From Desulfobacterales bacterium (GTDB lineage: Bacteria; Desulfobacterota; Desulfobacteria; Desulfobacterales; SpSt-501), in assembly GCA_025454275.1 (NCBI GenBank), contig JALOOS010000098.1, forward strand, positions 1-6,514: a stretch of 6,514 nucleotides of DNA, in the 5' to 3' direction. The position numbers were made by a program, and so were the translations under genes. The notes under the pieces were generated by a model. It saw only the letters and a list, made by a program, of their open reading frames with translations, was not told the DNA's origin and searched no databases. Positions 1-6,018 of this stretch are shown in pieces. How positions within the stretch are numbered: the first letter of the stretch is position 1; each line of letters starts with the position of its first letter.

Positions 1-1379
1 AACCCTCGGGCCAGAAGATTCTGGTGATCGACGACGAGGCCAACATGGGCCACATGCTGGCGGCGGTTTTGAAGAAAGCCGGCTTCCAGGTGGATTCGGT
101 CCTCGACGGCAAGGCGGGACTGGAGAAGATCACCCAGGCACACTACGATTTCATCCTCTGCGACATCAAAATGCCCGTGATGGACGGAATGGAATTCCTG
201 AGGTCGGGCGGGGATCGCATCAGTCAGAGCACGGTCATCATGATGTCGGCCTACGGCAGCATCGACGCCGCCATCGAGGCCATGAAGCTCGGGGCCTACG
301 ACTATATCTCCAAACCGTTCAAGCCCGACGAGGTGCTGCTGGCACTTAAGAAGGCGGAAGAGCGTGAGCGGCTCAAGCGGGAAAACCGCCAGCTCCGAGC
401 CCGGATCCAGGCGATCGAAAAGGACTACAGCTTCGGCCGGCTGGTCGCGCGCAGCCGTGCCATGCTGGATGTGTTCGCGCTGGCCCAGAAGGCGGCCCGC
501 TATTCGACCACGGTGCTGATTCTCGGTGAAAGCGGCACCGGCAAAGAGCTGGTGGCGCACGGCATCCACAACGAGGGGGAACGGGCGCGGATGCCGCTGG
601 TGCCGATCAATTGCGGCGGGATACCGGAAAACCTGCTGGAGAGCGAATTGTTCGGGTACCGCAAAGGGGCCTTCACGGGCGCGGACCGGGACAAGAAGGG
701 TCTTTTCCAGGAGGCGGACGGCGGCACCATCTTCCTGGATGAAATCGGGGAGCTCCCATTGGCGTTGCAGGTCAAGCTGCTGCGGGTGCTGCAGGAGAGC
801 GAGCTGCGCCCGGTCGGGGATTCGCGGTCGATGCGGGTCGACGTGCGGGTGATCGCGGCAACGGCCAGGAACCTCGAGGAAGAGGTCAAGAAGGGCCGTT
901 TCCGCGAAGATCTGTTTTATCGACTGAACGTCCTCACCATACGCCTGCCGCCGCTCCGGGAGCGACCGGAGGACATTCCCCACCTCTGTCGCCACTTCTT
1001 AGAGCGGTTCAGTGCCAAAATGGGCAAACAGGTGGCCGACATCAGCCCGGCCGCACTGACGATCCTCCTGCACCATCAGTGGCCCGGTAATGTGCGCGAG
1101 CTCGAGAACGCCGTCGAACGCGCCGTGCTGCTGGCCGAGGAGGGGATCCTGCTTCCGGAGCATCTACCGGCGGAATTGGGGGGGGCGGGCGCCGAGGGGT
1201 TGGATCGAAAACAGGCCGATGGGCTTTCTCTGAAAATCGCTCAACGCGAAACCGAGCGCCGTCTCATCACGCGCGCCCTGCAGGCGACCGGCGGCAACCG
1301 CACCCAGGCGTCGCGCCTTTTGGAGATCAGCCACCCCTCGCTATTGAGCAAGATCAAGGCCTACAATATTCCGCTGTAG
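1..1379 (+). CDS. Sigma-54-dependent response regulator, NtrC/AtoC type (5' partial)
   Basis: This is a two-component activator that, once phosphorylated, uses ATP hydrolysis to open sigma-54 RNA polymerase promoters from an upstream enhancer. The frame is open to the left edge (reading from base 3, PSGQKIL), so the true start lies before the window. Residues here are numbered from the GTG at base 24. The receiver domain has the acidic pair D3-D4, phospho-acceptor D47 (CDIKMP), S75 and K97 (SKPF). A charged helical linker spans about 112-133. The AAA+ domain has Walker A G168-K174 (GESGTGKE), the sigma-54 contact loop GAFTGA at 215-220, Walker B with D239-E240 and the WPGNVRELENA segment. A Fis-type helix-turn-helix closes the protein (about 410-451). 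All key residues are intact. The partner kinase is not visible and may lie upstream. Target genes cannot be deduced. The family call is very secure. Confidence 0.97.
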   Translation, partial: PSGQKILVIDDEANMGHMLAAVLKKAGFQVDSVLDGKAGLEKITQAHYDFILCDIKMPVMDGMEFLRSGGDRISQSTVIMMSAYGSIDAAIEAMKLGAYDYISKPFKPDEVLLALKKAEERERLKRENRQLRARIQAIEKDYSFGRLVARSRAMLDVFALAQKAARYSTTVLILGESGTGKELVAHGIHNEGERARMPLVPINCGGIPENLLESELFGYRKGAFTGADRDKKGLFQEADGGTIFLDEIGELPLALQVKLLRVLQESELRPVGDSRSMRVDVRVIAATARNLEEEVKKGRFREDLFYRLNVLTIRLPPLRERPEDIPHLCRHFLERFSAKMGKQVADISPAALTILLHHQWPGNVRELENAVERAVLLAEEGILLPEHLPAELGGAGAEGLDRKQADGLSLKIAQRETERRLITRALQATGGNRTQASRLLEISHPSLLSKIKAYNIPL

Positions 1380-1392
1380 GCGCGGATGCCCG

Positions 1393-1414
1393 GCGCGGTG
1401 GCGATGACCCGCGC
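1393..1414. terminator. Weak hairpin between two convergent genes
   Basis: A perfect 6-bp inverted repeat (GCGCGG / CCGCGC, 10-base loop) lies in the 50-base gap between the stops of the response regulator and the IHF-like gene. Such a hairpin could slow polymerase from both sides. Neither strand has a following T-run, so it is not a standard intrinsic terminator, and chance in GC-rich DNA is possible. Confidence 0.25.
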
Positions 1415-1429
1415 GCTTGGCCGCAGCGG

Positions 1430-1717
1430 CTACAGGGGTTCGCTGTTGATCTTGTTCCGAAGCTTCCCGGAACACTTGAAGGTGATGACGCGGCGGCCGC
1501 GCAAGGTGAGGTCGTCGCCGGTGGCCGGGTTGCGTCCCCGCCGTTCCTTCTTGTTCTTCACACAAAACTTGCCGAAGCCGGATATCAGTACATCCTCGCC
1601 TTTTTCCAGGCTGCGTTTGATGATTTCGATCAAGGTCTCGACCAGGTCCACTGACTGCTTTTTGGTGAAGCCGACCTCGTGGATCCGGGCGACGATGTCA
1701 TCCTTGGTCACTGCCAT
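1430..1717 (-). CDS. ihfA: Integration host factor alpha-like / HU-family DNA-bending protein
   Basis: This is a nucleoid protein of 95 residues, the usual size for HU/IHF subunits. It binds the DNA minor groove as a dimer and bends it sharply, which helps recombination, replication and sigma-54 promoter activation. The N-terminal helical part (residues 1-40) is followed by the family core GFGKF at 47-51. The beta-arm carries RRGRNPATG (59-67) with the intercalating proline P64, then RRVITFK (75-81). Similarity to IhfA of gammaproteobacteria (GRNPxTG, RRVxTF) favours an IHF-alpha name, but HU and IHF subunits are hard to separate by eye and no IHF-beta partner is in the window. The ATG is well supported by AGGAGG four bases upstream. 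The gene lies 76 bases downstream of a small ORF on the same strand, probably in one transcript, and converges on the response regulator. Confidence 0.93.
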   Translation of the reverse strand: MAVTKDDIVARIHEVGFTKKQSVDLVETLIEIIKRSLEKGEDVLISGFGKFCVKNKKERRGRNPATGDDLTLRGRRVITFKCSGKLRNKINSEPL

Positions 1718-1721
1718 AGCG

Positions 1722-1727
1722 CCTCCT
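1722..1727 (-). promoter_or_regulatory. Strong Shine-Dalgarno site of the IHF-like gene
   Basis: On the minus strand AGGAGG is followed by CGCT and then the ATG at 1717-1715. It is the best ribosome site in the window and fixes the start of the IHF-like gene. Confidence 0.85.
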
Positions 1728-1793
1728 GAAATCTCATGTCCGTCGGGCCGGCGTCAGGCGGCCGTCCGGATCGAGGTAATACGCATCCGTCCG

Positions 1794-1940
1794 TCACGGT
1801 TCGACGGTTTCCGGCGGGTCGTTTTGAGGTGACGGCAAAACGGCTTCGATCCGTTTCATCACTGAGTCCACGCAGCGCATAATCTCGTCGATTTCGGCCT
1901 TCACATCCGCTTCATCCAAATCGTTCAGGGAGTGGGGCAT
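1794..1940 (-). CDS. Small acidic coiled-coil protein, unknown function (48 aa)
   Basis: I do not recognise a named family. From the ATG at 1940 the frame encodes 48 residues, strongly acidic (12 Asp/Glu against 4 Lys/Arg), with one cysteine (C23) and no signal peptide or membrane segment. Residues 9-35 look like one amphipathic helix in which V13, I17, I20, V24, V27, I31 and V34 are spaced 4-3-4-3-4-3, an exact heptad a/d pattern, suggesting a short coiled coil. The tail (36-48) is rich in Pro, Asp and Glu and probably disordered. The frame stays open upstream to a TTG at 2138, but that part has no protein-like pattern and crosses a terminator hairpin, so I chose the internal ATG. Its ribosome site is weak (GAG four bases before the ATG). 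The gene precedes the IHF-like gene on the same strand. It is likely real but unproven. Confidence 0.6.
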   Translation of the reverse strand: MPHSLNDLDEADVKAEIDEIMRCVDSVMKRIEAVLPSPQNDPPETVEP

Positions 1941-1983
1941 CCGTCTCAACCATCCGCAGGTTGGGTTGATATCCTGGGGAGAT

Positions 1984-2010
1984 CCCGCCGGTTTGCAGGC
2001 AACCGCCGGG
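1984..2010. repeat. Near-perfect inverted repeat in the leader of the small ORF
   Basis: CCCGCCGGTT (1984-1993) and AACCGCCGGG (2001-2010) are inverted copies with a single central C:C mismatch and a 7-base spacer. The element lies 44 bases upstream of the small ORF's ATG. It could be an RNA hairpin in the 5' leader or a dyad for a DNA-binding protein. No known operator is recognised. Confidence 0.5.
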
Positions 2011-2029
2011 CGCACACCCGCATTGACTT

Positions 2030-2052
2030 TCCGGTCCACGCAGGTGTCCGGA
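2030..2052. repeat. Second hairpin in the same leader
   Basis: Outer arms TCCGG (2030-2034) and CCGGA (2048-2052) enclose inner arms CAC (2037-2039) and GTG (2044-2046) with a GCAG loop. It lies between the terminator hairpin at 2067-2094 and the repeat at 1984-2010, adding to a run of predicted structures. It could be chance in GC-rich DNA. Confidence 0.4.
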
Positions 2053-2066
2053 GGCTTCAGGGTCTT

Positions 2067-2094
2067 AAAAAACGGAGGGCGCCAAGGCACCCCC
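2067..2094 (-). terminator. Intrinsic terminator or attenuator hairpin
   Basis: On the minus strand GGGGGTGC, loop CTTG and GCGCCCTC form an 8-bp stem with two G:U pairs, followed by CG and six T residues. This is a textbook Rho-independent terminator. It points toward the small ORF and IHF-like gene but lies upstream of them. It may stop read-through from the tRNA unit, or attenuate transcripts that start at the promoter at 2110-2138. Confidence 0.65.
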
Positions 2095-2109
2095 TTCATT
2101 CGTGATTTC

Positions 2110-2138
2110 AGCTTAACCGTAAAATTGCGGTCTGTCAA
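2110..2138 (-). promoter_or_regulatory. Candidate sigma-70 promoter facing the small ORF and ihfA
   Basis: On the minus strand there is a perfect TTGACA (2138-2133), a 17-base spacer and TAAGCT (2115-2110, 3 of 6 consensus positions). The predicted start is near 2103. It would give a leader of about 160 bases before the small ORF's ATG, interrupted after about 37 bases by the terminator hairpin at 2067-2094. The spacer and the perfect -35 support the call. The -10 is weak. Confidence 0.45.
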
Positions 2139-2227
2139 GGGGAGAGTTGAATGAATTTATAGGTTTTTCAGATGATTACTCGGAATGCCGGTTTCGCCGG
2201 CGCATCGGCAAACCCGAGCCGATCACG

Positions 2228-2256
2228 TTGCATTGCCGCCGGTTTCAACCTATTAT
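2228..2256 (+). promoter_or_regulatory. Candidate sigma-70 promoter facing mfd
   Basis: TTGCAT (2228-2233, 3 of 6), a 17-base spacer and TATTAT (2251-2256, 5 of 6) form a reasonable promoter with a start near 2263. Transcription from it would cross the tRNA-Thr gene in antisense before reaching mfd, leaving a leader of about 225 bases. No stronger plus-strand promoter was found before mfd. A weaker pair inside the tRNA (TTGAGC at 2455, TATTTC at 2478) would start at the GTG itself. Confidence 0.4.
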
Positions 2257-2257
2257 G

Positions 2258-2289
2258 AAAAACAAATGCCGCGCCCCCGGCCGCGCAGC
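2258..2289 (-). terminator. Probable terminator of the tRNA-Thr transcript
   Basis: On the minus strand GCTGCGC (2289-2283) pairs with GCGCGGC (2274-2268) in a 7-bp stem with one G:U pair and an 8-base loop, followed by the T-rich tail ATTTGTTTTT (2267-2258). It lies about 105 bases past the tRNA CCA end, so the primary transcript would be roughly 210 bases and need 3' trimming. Confidence 0.55.
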
Positions 2290-2393
2290 GCCCCGGCGCC
2301 ATTTTCACCGGCGCGAAGACCGCTTGACCCTTATCCGGGCGATGAACGCCCCATCCTGCCGGGGAGGCCGAAGGTGGAAAACGGGGAGGTGGG

Positions 2394-2469
2394 TGGAGCC
2401 GACGGGCGGACTTGAACCGCCAACCTGCTGATTACGAATCAGCTGCTCTACCGATTGAGCTACGTCGGC
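2394..2469 (-). tRNA. tRNA-Thr, anticodon CGU
   Basis: The minus strand folds into a complete 76-base cloverleaf. The acceptor stem GCCGACG/CGTCGGC is perfect, T8-A9 are in place, and the D arm is GCTC/GAGC with GG in its loop. The anticodon stem GCTGA/TCAGC holds the loop TTCGTAA with anticodon CGT, which reads the threonine codon ACG. The variable loop has five bases and the T arm is GGCGG/CCGCC with the canonical loop TTCAAGT. The 3' CCA is encoded, preceded by discriminator base U. It is a single gene, not part of a tRNA cluster in this window, and is transcribed away from mfd. Confidence 0.97.
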
Positions 2470-2471
2470 GA

Positions 2472-2477
2472 GAGGTG
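2472..2477 (+). promoter_or_regulatory. Likely ribosome-binding site of mfd
   Basis: GAGGTG lies just outside the tRNA gene and ten bases before the GTG at 2488. The spacing is a little long, but it is the only Shine-Dalgarno-like string here and it supports GTG 2488 over the upstream TTG at 2455, which is inside the tRNA. Confidence 0.5.
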
Positions 2478-2479
2478 TA

Positions 2480-2508
2480 TTTCTACTGTGTTCCTGAGCC
2501 AAAATCAA
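2480..2508 (-). promoter_or_regulatory. Promoter of tRNA-Thr, inside the first mfd codons
   Basis: On the minus strand TTGATT (2508-2503), a 17-base spacer and TAGAAA (2485-2480) each match the sigma-70 consensus at four of six positions. The -10 ends ten bases before the tRNA 5' end, so the start would fall about three bases before the mature tRNA. The -35 overlaps mfd codons 6-7 and the spacer covers its GTG start. Confidence 0.6.
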
Positions 2509-5500
2509 GAGCCATCTGACTGCGCCGCGCTGATCGAACGGATTGCCGCTGCCGATGCACCATTGGAGATCATCGGCGCATCCGGAAGCGAGCGTGCCTA
2601 TGTTCTCGCCCGTCTCGGCCGGCGCCTGGAGGGGCCGACCCTGGTGGTGGTGCCGTCGGCGGCCGAGGCCGGCCCGCTCGCCGAGGACGTATCGTTCTTC
2701 AGCCGGACGGACCGGGCCGCCGGCCTGTTTCCTTCCTATCACCTCTTGCCGTTCAAACTCCTCTCCTACCACAACCAGACCGCCTCCGAGCGCATCCGCC
2801 TGTTGTATCAACTGCTCACCGGGGATGCGCCGCCCCTGCTCATCGTGCCGGTGGCGGCCCTGCTCCAGCCGTTGATCCCCCGCTCCGAGCTCAGCCGCTA
2901 TGCCGAATTGATCCTGGAAGGCGAAGAGCTCGATCGCGACCGCCTGGCGGCCAAGCTGGCGGCCGGCGGCTATCTGCGTGCGGCGATCGTCGAGGAGCCC
3001 GGCGACTACAGCGTGCGCGGAGGGATCGTCGATATCTTCTCTCCGCTCTATGCCGACCCGCTGCGGATCGAGTTCTTCGGGGACCGGGTCGAGTCGTTGC
3101 GTTTTTTTTCGGCCGCGGATCAGCGCCGGCTCAAACCCGTGACGGAGGCCGTCCTCCTGCCGGCGCGCGAGGCGGTGCTCGATCCGCAGCAGCTGACCCA
3201 GATCACCCACCGCGTCCGGCTGCGGGCGGCCGAGACCAACCTGCCCCCCGCCGCGCTGCGCCGGATCGTGGCCCAGCTCGGCAACCAGGAAGTGGTCCCG
3301 GGCATCGAGAGCCTCCTGCCCCTGATTTATCCGCGCCTCGACTTTTTCGGCGATTACCTGCCCGGGCCGGCGCGCGTGGTCATCATCGACCCCGACCGGG
3401 TAGAGCAGGCCGCCGGCGAGTTCGCGGAGCAGGCCGCTGCCAACATGGAGGCCTGTCTCGCCGGCGGCCGGCTCTGCGCCCCGCCGGAGTCCCTTTATCA
3501 GACGTGGGACCAGGTCCGCGGGCTCTTCTCCGCCCGCCGCCCGGTTTTCTTCCGGCAGCTCGATGTGCGCAGCGCCGAGGGGGAGTCTGCCGCCCCCCGG
3601 CCGCCGGCGGTCCGCGTCGCTGTACAGAACAATCAGGAGCTGACCTCCGCCCTGCGCCGGCCGCGCGGGGCGGAGGAGCTGCTGGAACCCCTTGCGGCGT
3701 GGGTTCGCAGCCAACGGGCGGAGGGCCGGGTGGTGCTGATCACCTGCCAGGCCAAAACCCAGGCGCAGCGGCTGGCCGCGCTGCTCGTACCCTACGGGCT
3801 GCGGGTGATCCCGGCGGAGGGGTTCCCGGACACGGGGGCCGCGCCCGGGGCGGTGATCCTTTGCCTCGGCCGACTCTCCGCGGGTTTCGTGTGGCCGGCC
3901 GAGGGGTTGGCGGTGCTGAGCGAGGGCGAGATCTTCGGCATCCGCCGGCTGCGGCGGGCCAAACCCGCGGCCCAGGTGCGCTCCCGGCTCCTGGGGCTCC
4001 AGGACCTCAGGCAGGGGGACTTGATCGTCCACGACGAGCACGGGATCGGCCAGTACGAGGGGCTGCAGAAGCTGACCGTGGAGCGGGTGCGCAATGAATT
4101 CCTGGTGATCCTCTACCATGGCGGAGACAAGCTCTATCTGCCCGTCGACCGCATGGGCATCGTGCAGAAATACATGGGGGCCGAGGGGGTGCGGCCCCCA
4201 CTCGACCGGCTGGGCGGAAAATCCTGGGAGCGGGTCAAGGCGCGGGTCAAACGCTCGGCGGAGAAGATCGCCGGGGAGCTGCTCCGGCTCTACGCCCAGC
4301 GCCGAATGGCGGCCGGAACGGCGTTCGATGCGGCCGACGGCACCTTTCACGATTTCGAAGCCGGCTTCGCCTACGATGAAACCCCGGACCAGATCAAGGC
4401 GATCGAGGAGGTCCTGGCCGATATGCGGCAGCCCACGCCCATGGACCGGCTCGTCTGCGGGGATGTGGGCTACGGCAAGACCGAGGTGGCCCTGCGGGCC
4501 GCTTTCCTTGCGGTCAGCCACGGCAGGCAGGTGGCGGTCCTGGTCCCCACCACGATCCTGGCGGAGCAGCACGGGGCCACCTTCCGCTCCCGCTTCCAGA
4601 GGTATCCGGTGAACATCGCCTGCCTGAGCCGGTTCCGCTCCCGCAGCGAACAGGCCGCCATCCTGGAGGGTCTGAGATCGGGGACGATCGACATCGTCGT
4701 CGGCACGCACCGGCTGCTGCAGAAAGATGTCGCCTTCAAAAACCTGGGCCTGCTGGTGCTGGACGAGGAGCAGCGGTTCGGGGTGCGCCACAAGGAGCGG
4801 CTCAAGAGCCTGCGGGCCTCGGTCGACGTGCTGGCCCTCACCGCCACCCCGATCCCCCGGACCCTGCACTTGTCGCTTGCGGGCATCCGGGACATCAGCC
4901 TGATCCAGACCCCGCCCGAATACCGCAAGGCGATCATCACCTACATCTGTGAGTTCGACCGCGTCGTGATCGCCGAGGCCGTCCGCCGCGAGCTCAAGCG
5001 GGGAGGGCAGGTCTTCTTCGTGCACAACCGCATCGAGGACATCCACGAAATGGCGGAGACGGTCCGCGAGCTGGTGCCCGAGGTGCGGCTTGATGTGGCG
5101 CACGGCCGCATGGCGGAGGAGGAGCTGGAAGGGGTCATGCTGCGGTTTATCCACCGGGAGATCGATCTGCTCGTGTGCACCACCATCATCGAGTCCGGCC
5201 TCGATATCGCTACGGCCAACACCATGATCGTCAACCGGGCCGACTGCTTCGGGCTGGCCCAGATGTATCAGCTCCGCGGCCGGGTCGGACGATCCGAGGA
5301 GCAGGCCTACGCCTATTTGCTGATTCCCGATGAAAGCGGGCTCAGTGCCGATGCCCGCAAGCGGTTGAAGGTCCTGATGGAACACTCGGACCTCGGGGCC
5401 GGCTTCCAGATCGCCATGAACGACCTGGAGATCCGGGGCGGCGGGACGATATTGGGAGCCTCGCAGTCCGGCCATATCGCCGCCGTGGGCTACGACATGT

Positions 5501-6018
5501 TTCTGAAGCTCATGGAAGATGCCATGGCCGAGTTGAAGGGGGAACCGGTGCACCAGCCCCTGGATCCCGAGGTGAACATCCCCGTATCGGCCTTCTTCCC
5601 CGAGGGCTACATTCCGGACATCGACCAGCGCATGCTGCTCTATCGCCGACTGGCGCGGGCGGAGGAGCTTCAGGAGATCGCCGACCTGCGCAATGAAATC
5701 ACCGATCGTTTCGGCCCCCCGCCGGCGGAGGCGAGCCATCTCCTGTTCAAAATCATGCTCAAGGTGCTTGCGCGCAAAGCCGGCGTCTCCCGGATCGATC
5801 TCAAGGAGCAGCGCCTGGTGATCGGATTCTCTCCCGACCACCAGGATAATCCCTCCGGGCTGGTCGGCATGATTACGGCCGATCCCGGGCGGTTCGAGCT
5901 GACCCCGGACCACCTCCTCAAGGTGCGGCTCGTCCCGGGCGGGCCGCTCGGCCAGCTGGACCAGGCCAAAAACATCTTGCAAGCGATGCGCCGTCATGTT
6001 AATAATGAAGAAAATTAA
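2488..6018 (+). CDS. mfd: Transcription-repair coupling factor Mfd (TRCF)
   Basis: Mfd is an ATP-driven DNA translocase that pushes stalled RNA polymerase off damaged template strands and recruits UvrA for nucleotide excision repair. From GTG 2488 it has 1176 residues, close to the usual ~1150. The N-terminal part is UvrB-like (for example DYSVRGGIVDIFSP near residue 175). An RNA-polymerase-interacting CarD-like domain spans about 505-605 (GDLIVHDEHGIGQYEG). The superfamily 2 motor has Walker A at 658-666 (GDVGYGKTE, K664), DEEQ at 759-762, TATPIPRT, and motif VI QLRGRVGRS at 928-936. The C-terminal TRCF domain follows (IDQRMLLYRR, ITDRFGPPP). No key motif is missing. There is no ATG in the first ~90 codons. 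The open frame begins at a TTG (2455) inside the tRNA, so I chose the GTG after GAGGTG. The 3' end overlaps the next gene by 14 bases. Confidence 0.97.
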   Translation: MFLSQNQEPSDCAALIERIAAADAPLEIIGASGSERAYVLARLGRRLEGPTLVVVPSAAEAGPLAEDVSFFSRTDRAAGLFPSYHLLPFKLLSYHNQTASERIRLLYQLLTGDAPPLLIVPVAALLQPLIPRSELSRYAELILEGEELDRDRLAAKLAAGGYLRAAIVEEPGDYSVRGGIVDIFSPLYADPLRIEFFGDRVESLRFFSAADQRRLKPVTEAVLLPAREAVLDPQQLTQITHRVRLRAAETNLPPAALRRIVAQLGNQEVVPGIESLLPLIYPRLDFFGDYLPGPARVVIIDPDRVEQAAGEFAEQAAANMEACLAGGRLCAPPESLYQTWDQVRGLFSARRPVFFRQLDVRSAEGESAAPRPPAVRVAVQNNQELTSALRRPRGAEELLEPLAAWVRSQRAEGRVVLITCQAKTQAQRLAALLVPYGLRVIPAEGFPDTGAAPGAVILCLGRLSAGFVWPAEGLAVLSEGEIFGIRRLRRAKPAAQVRSRLLGLQDLRQGDLIVHDEHGIGQYEGLQKLTVERVRNEFLVILYHGGDKLYLPVDRMGIVQKYMGAEGVRPPLDRLGGKSWERVKARVKRSAEKIAGELLRLYAQRRMAAGTAFDAADGTFHDFEAGFAYDETPDQIKAIEEVLADMRQPTPMDRLVCGDVGYGKTEVALRAAFLAVSHGRQVAVLVPTTILAEQHGATFRSRFQRYPVNIACLSRFRSRSEQAAILEGLRSGTIDIVVGTHRLLQKDVAFKNLGLLVLDEEQRFGVRHKERLKSLRASVDVLALTATPIPRTLHLSLAGIRDISLIQTPPEYRKAIITYICEFDRVVIAEAVRRELKRGGQVFFVHNRIEDIHEMAETVRELVPEVRLDVAHGRMAEEELEGVMLRFIHREIDLLVCTTIIESGLDIATANTMIVNRADCFGLAQMYQLRGRVGRSEEQAYAYLLIPDESGLSADARKRLKVLMEHSDLGAGFQIAMNDLEIRGGGTILGASQSGHIAAVGYDMFLKLMEDAMAELKGEPVHQPLDPEVNIPVSAFFPEGYIPDIDQRMLLYRRLARAEELQEIADLRNEITDRFGPPPAEASHLLFKIMLKVLARKAGVSRIDLKEQRLVIGFSPDHQDNPSGLVGMITADPGRFELTPDHLLKVRLVPGGPLGQLDQAKNILQAMRRHVNNEEN

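Larger units (their letters stand above)
1941..2393. other. Gene-free regulatory stretch between the small ORF and tRNA-Thr
   Basis: No convincing protein gene lies in these 453 bases on either strand. From left to right they hold two inverted repeats (1984-2010, 2030-2052), a minus-strand terminator hairpin (2067-2094), a minus-strand -35/-10 pair (2110-2138), a plus-strand promoter candidate (2228-2256) and a second minus-strand terminator (2258-2289). Bases 2290-2393 are the 3' trailer of the tRNA transcript, where I see nothing else of note. The open frames here read through the tRNA and are not believable. Confidence 0.6.

Noticed and set aside
1386..1832. Plus-strand frame of 148 codons
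   Set aside because: It is antisense to the IHF-like gene, which has a strong ribosome site and clear family motifs.
1941..2103. A known riboswitch, such as the cyclic di-GMP class, in the leader
   Set aside because: The string AAGCCTCCGG recalls part of that class, but the rest of the conserved core is absent and I could not match another known class by eye.
1941..2138. N-terminal extension of the small protein from TTG at 2138 (114 residues in all)
   Set aside because: The TTG is the start of the TTGACA -35 element, the frame runs through a terminator hairpin, and the added residues show no helical or domain pattern.
2147..2431. Plus-strand frame of 94 codons ending in EPTGGLEPPTC
   Set aside because: The end is the well-known false translation of an antisense tRNA, and the rest is Arg-rich with no recognisable features.
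2290..2469. tRNA-Thr as an integration site
   Set aside because: No integrase, no repeated tRNA 3' end and no change in composition is seen within the window.
2455..2487. mfd starting at TTG 2455
   Set aside because: This codon lies within the tRNA-Thr gene, with no ribosome site. GTG 2488 gives a normal-length Mfd.
1380..2487. A -24/-12 sigma-54 promoter or a full IHF consensus site
   Set aside because: No GG-N10-GC pair with the right flanks was found. TATCAA near 1966-1971 matches only half of the IHF consensus.
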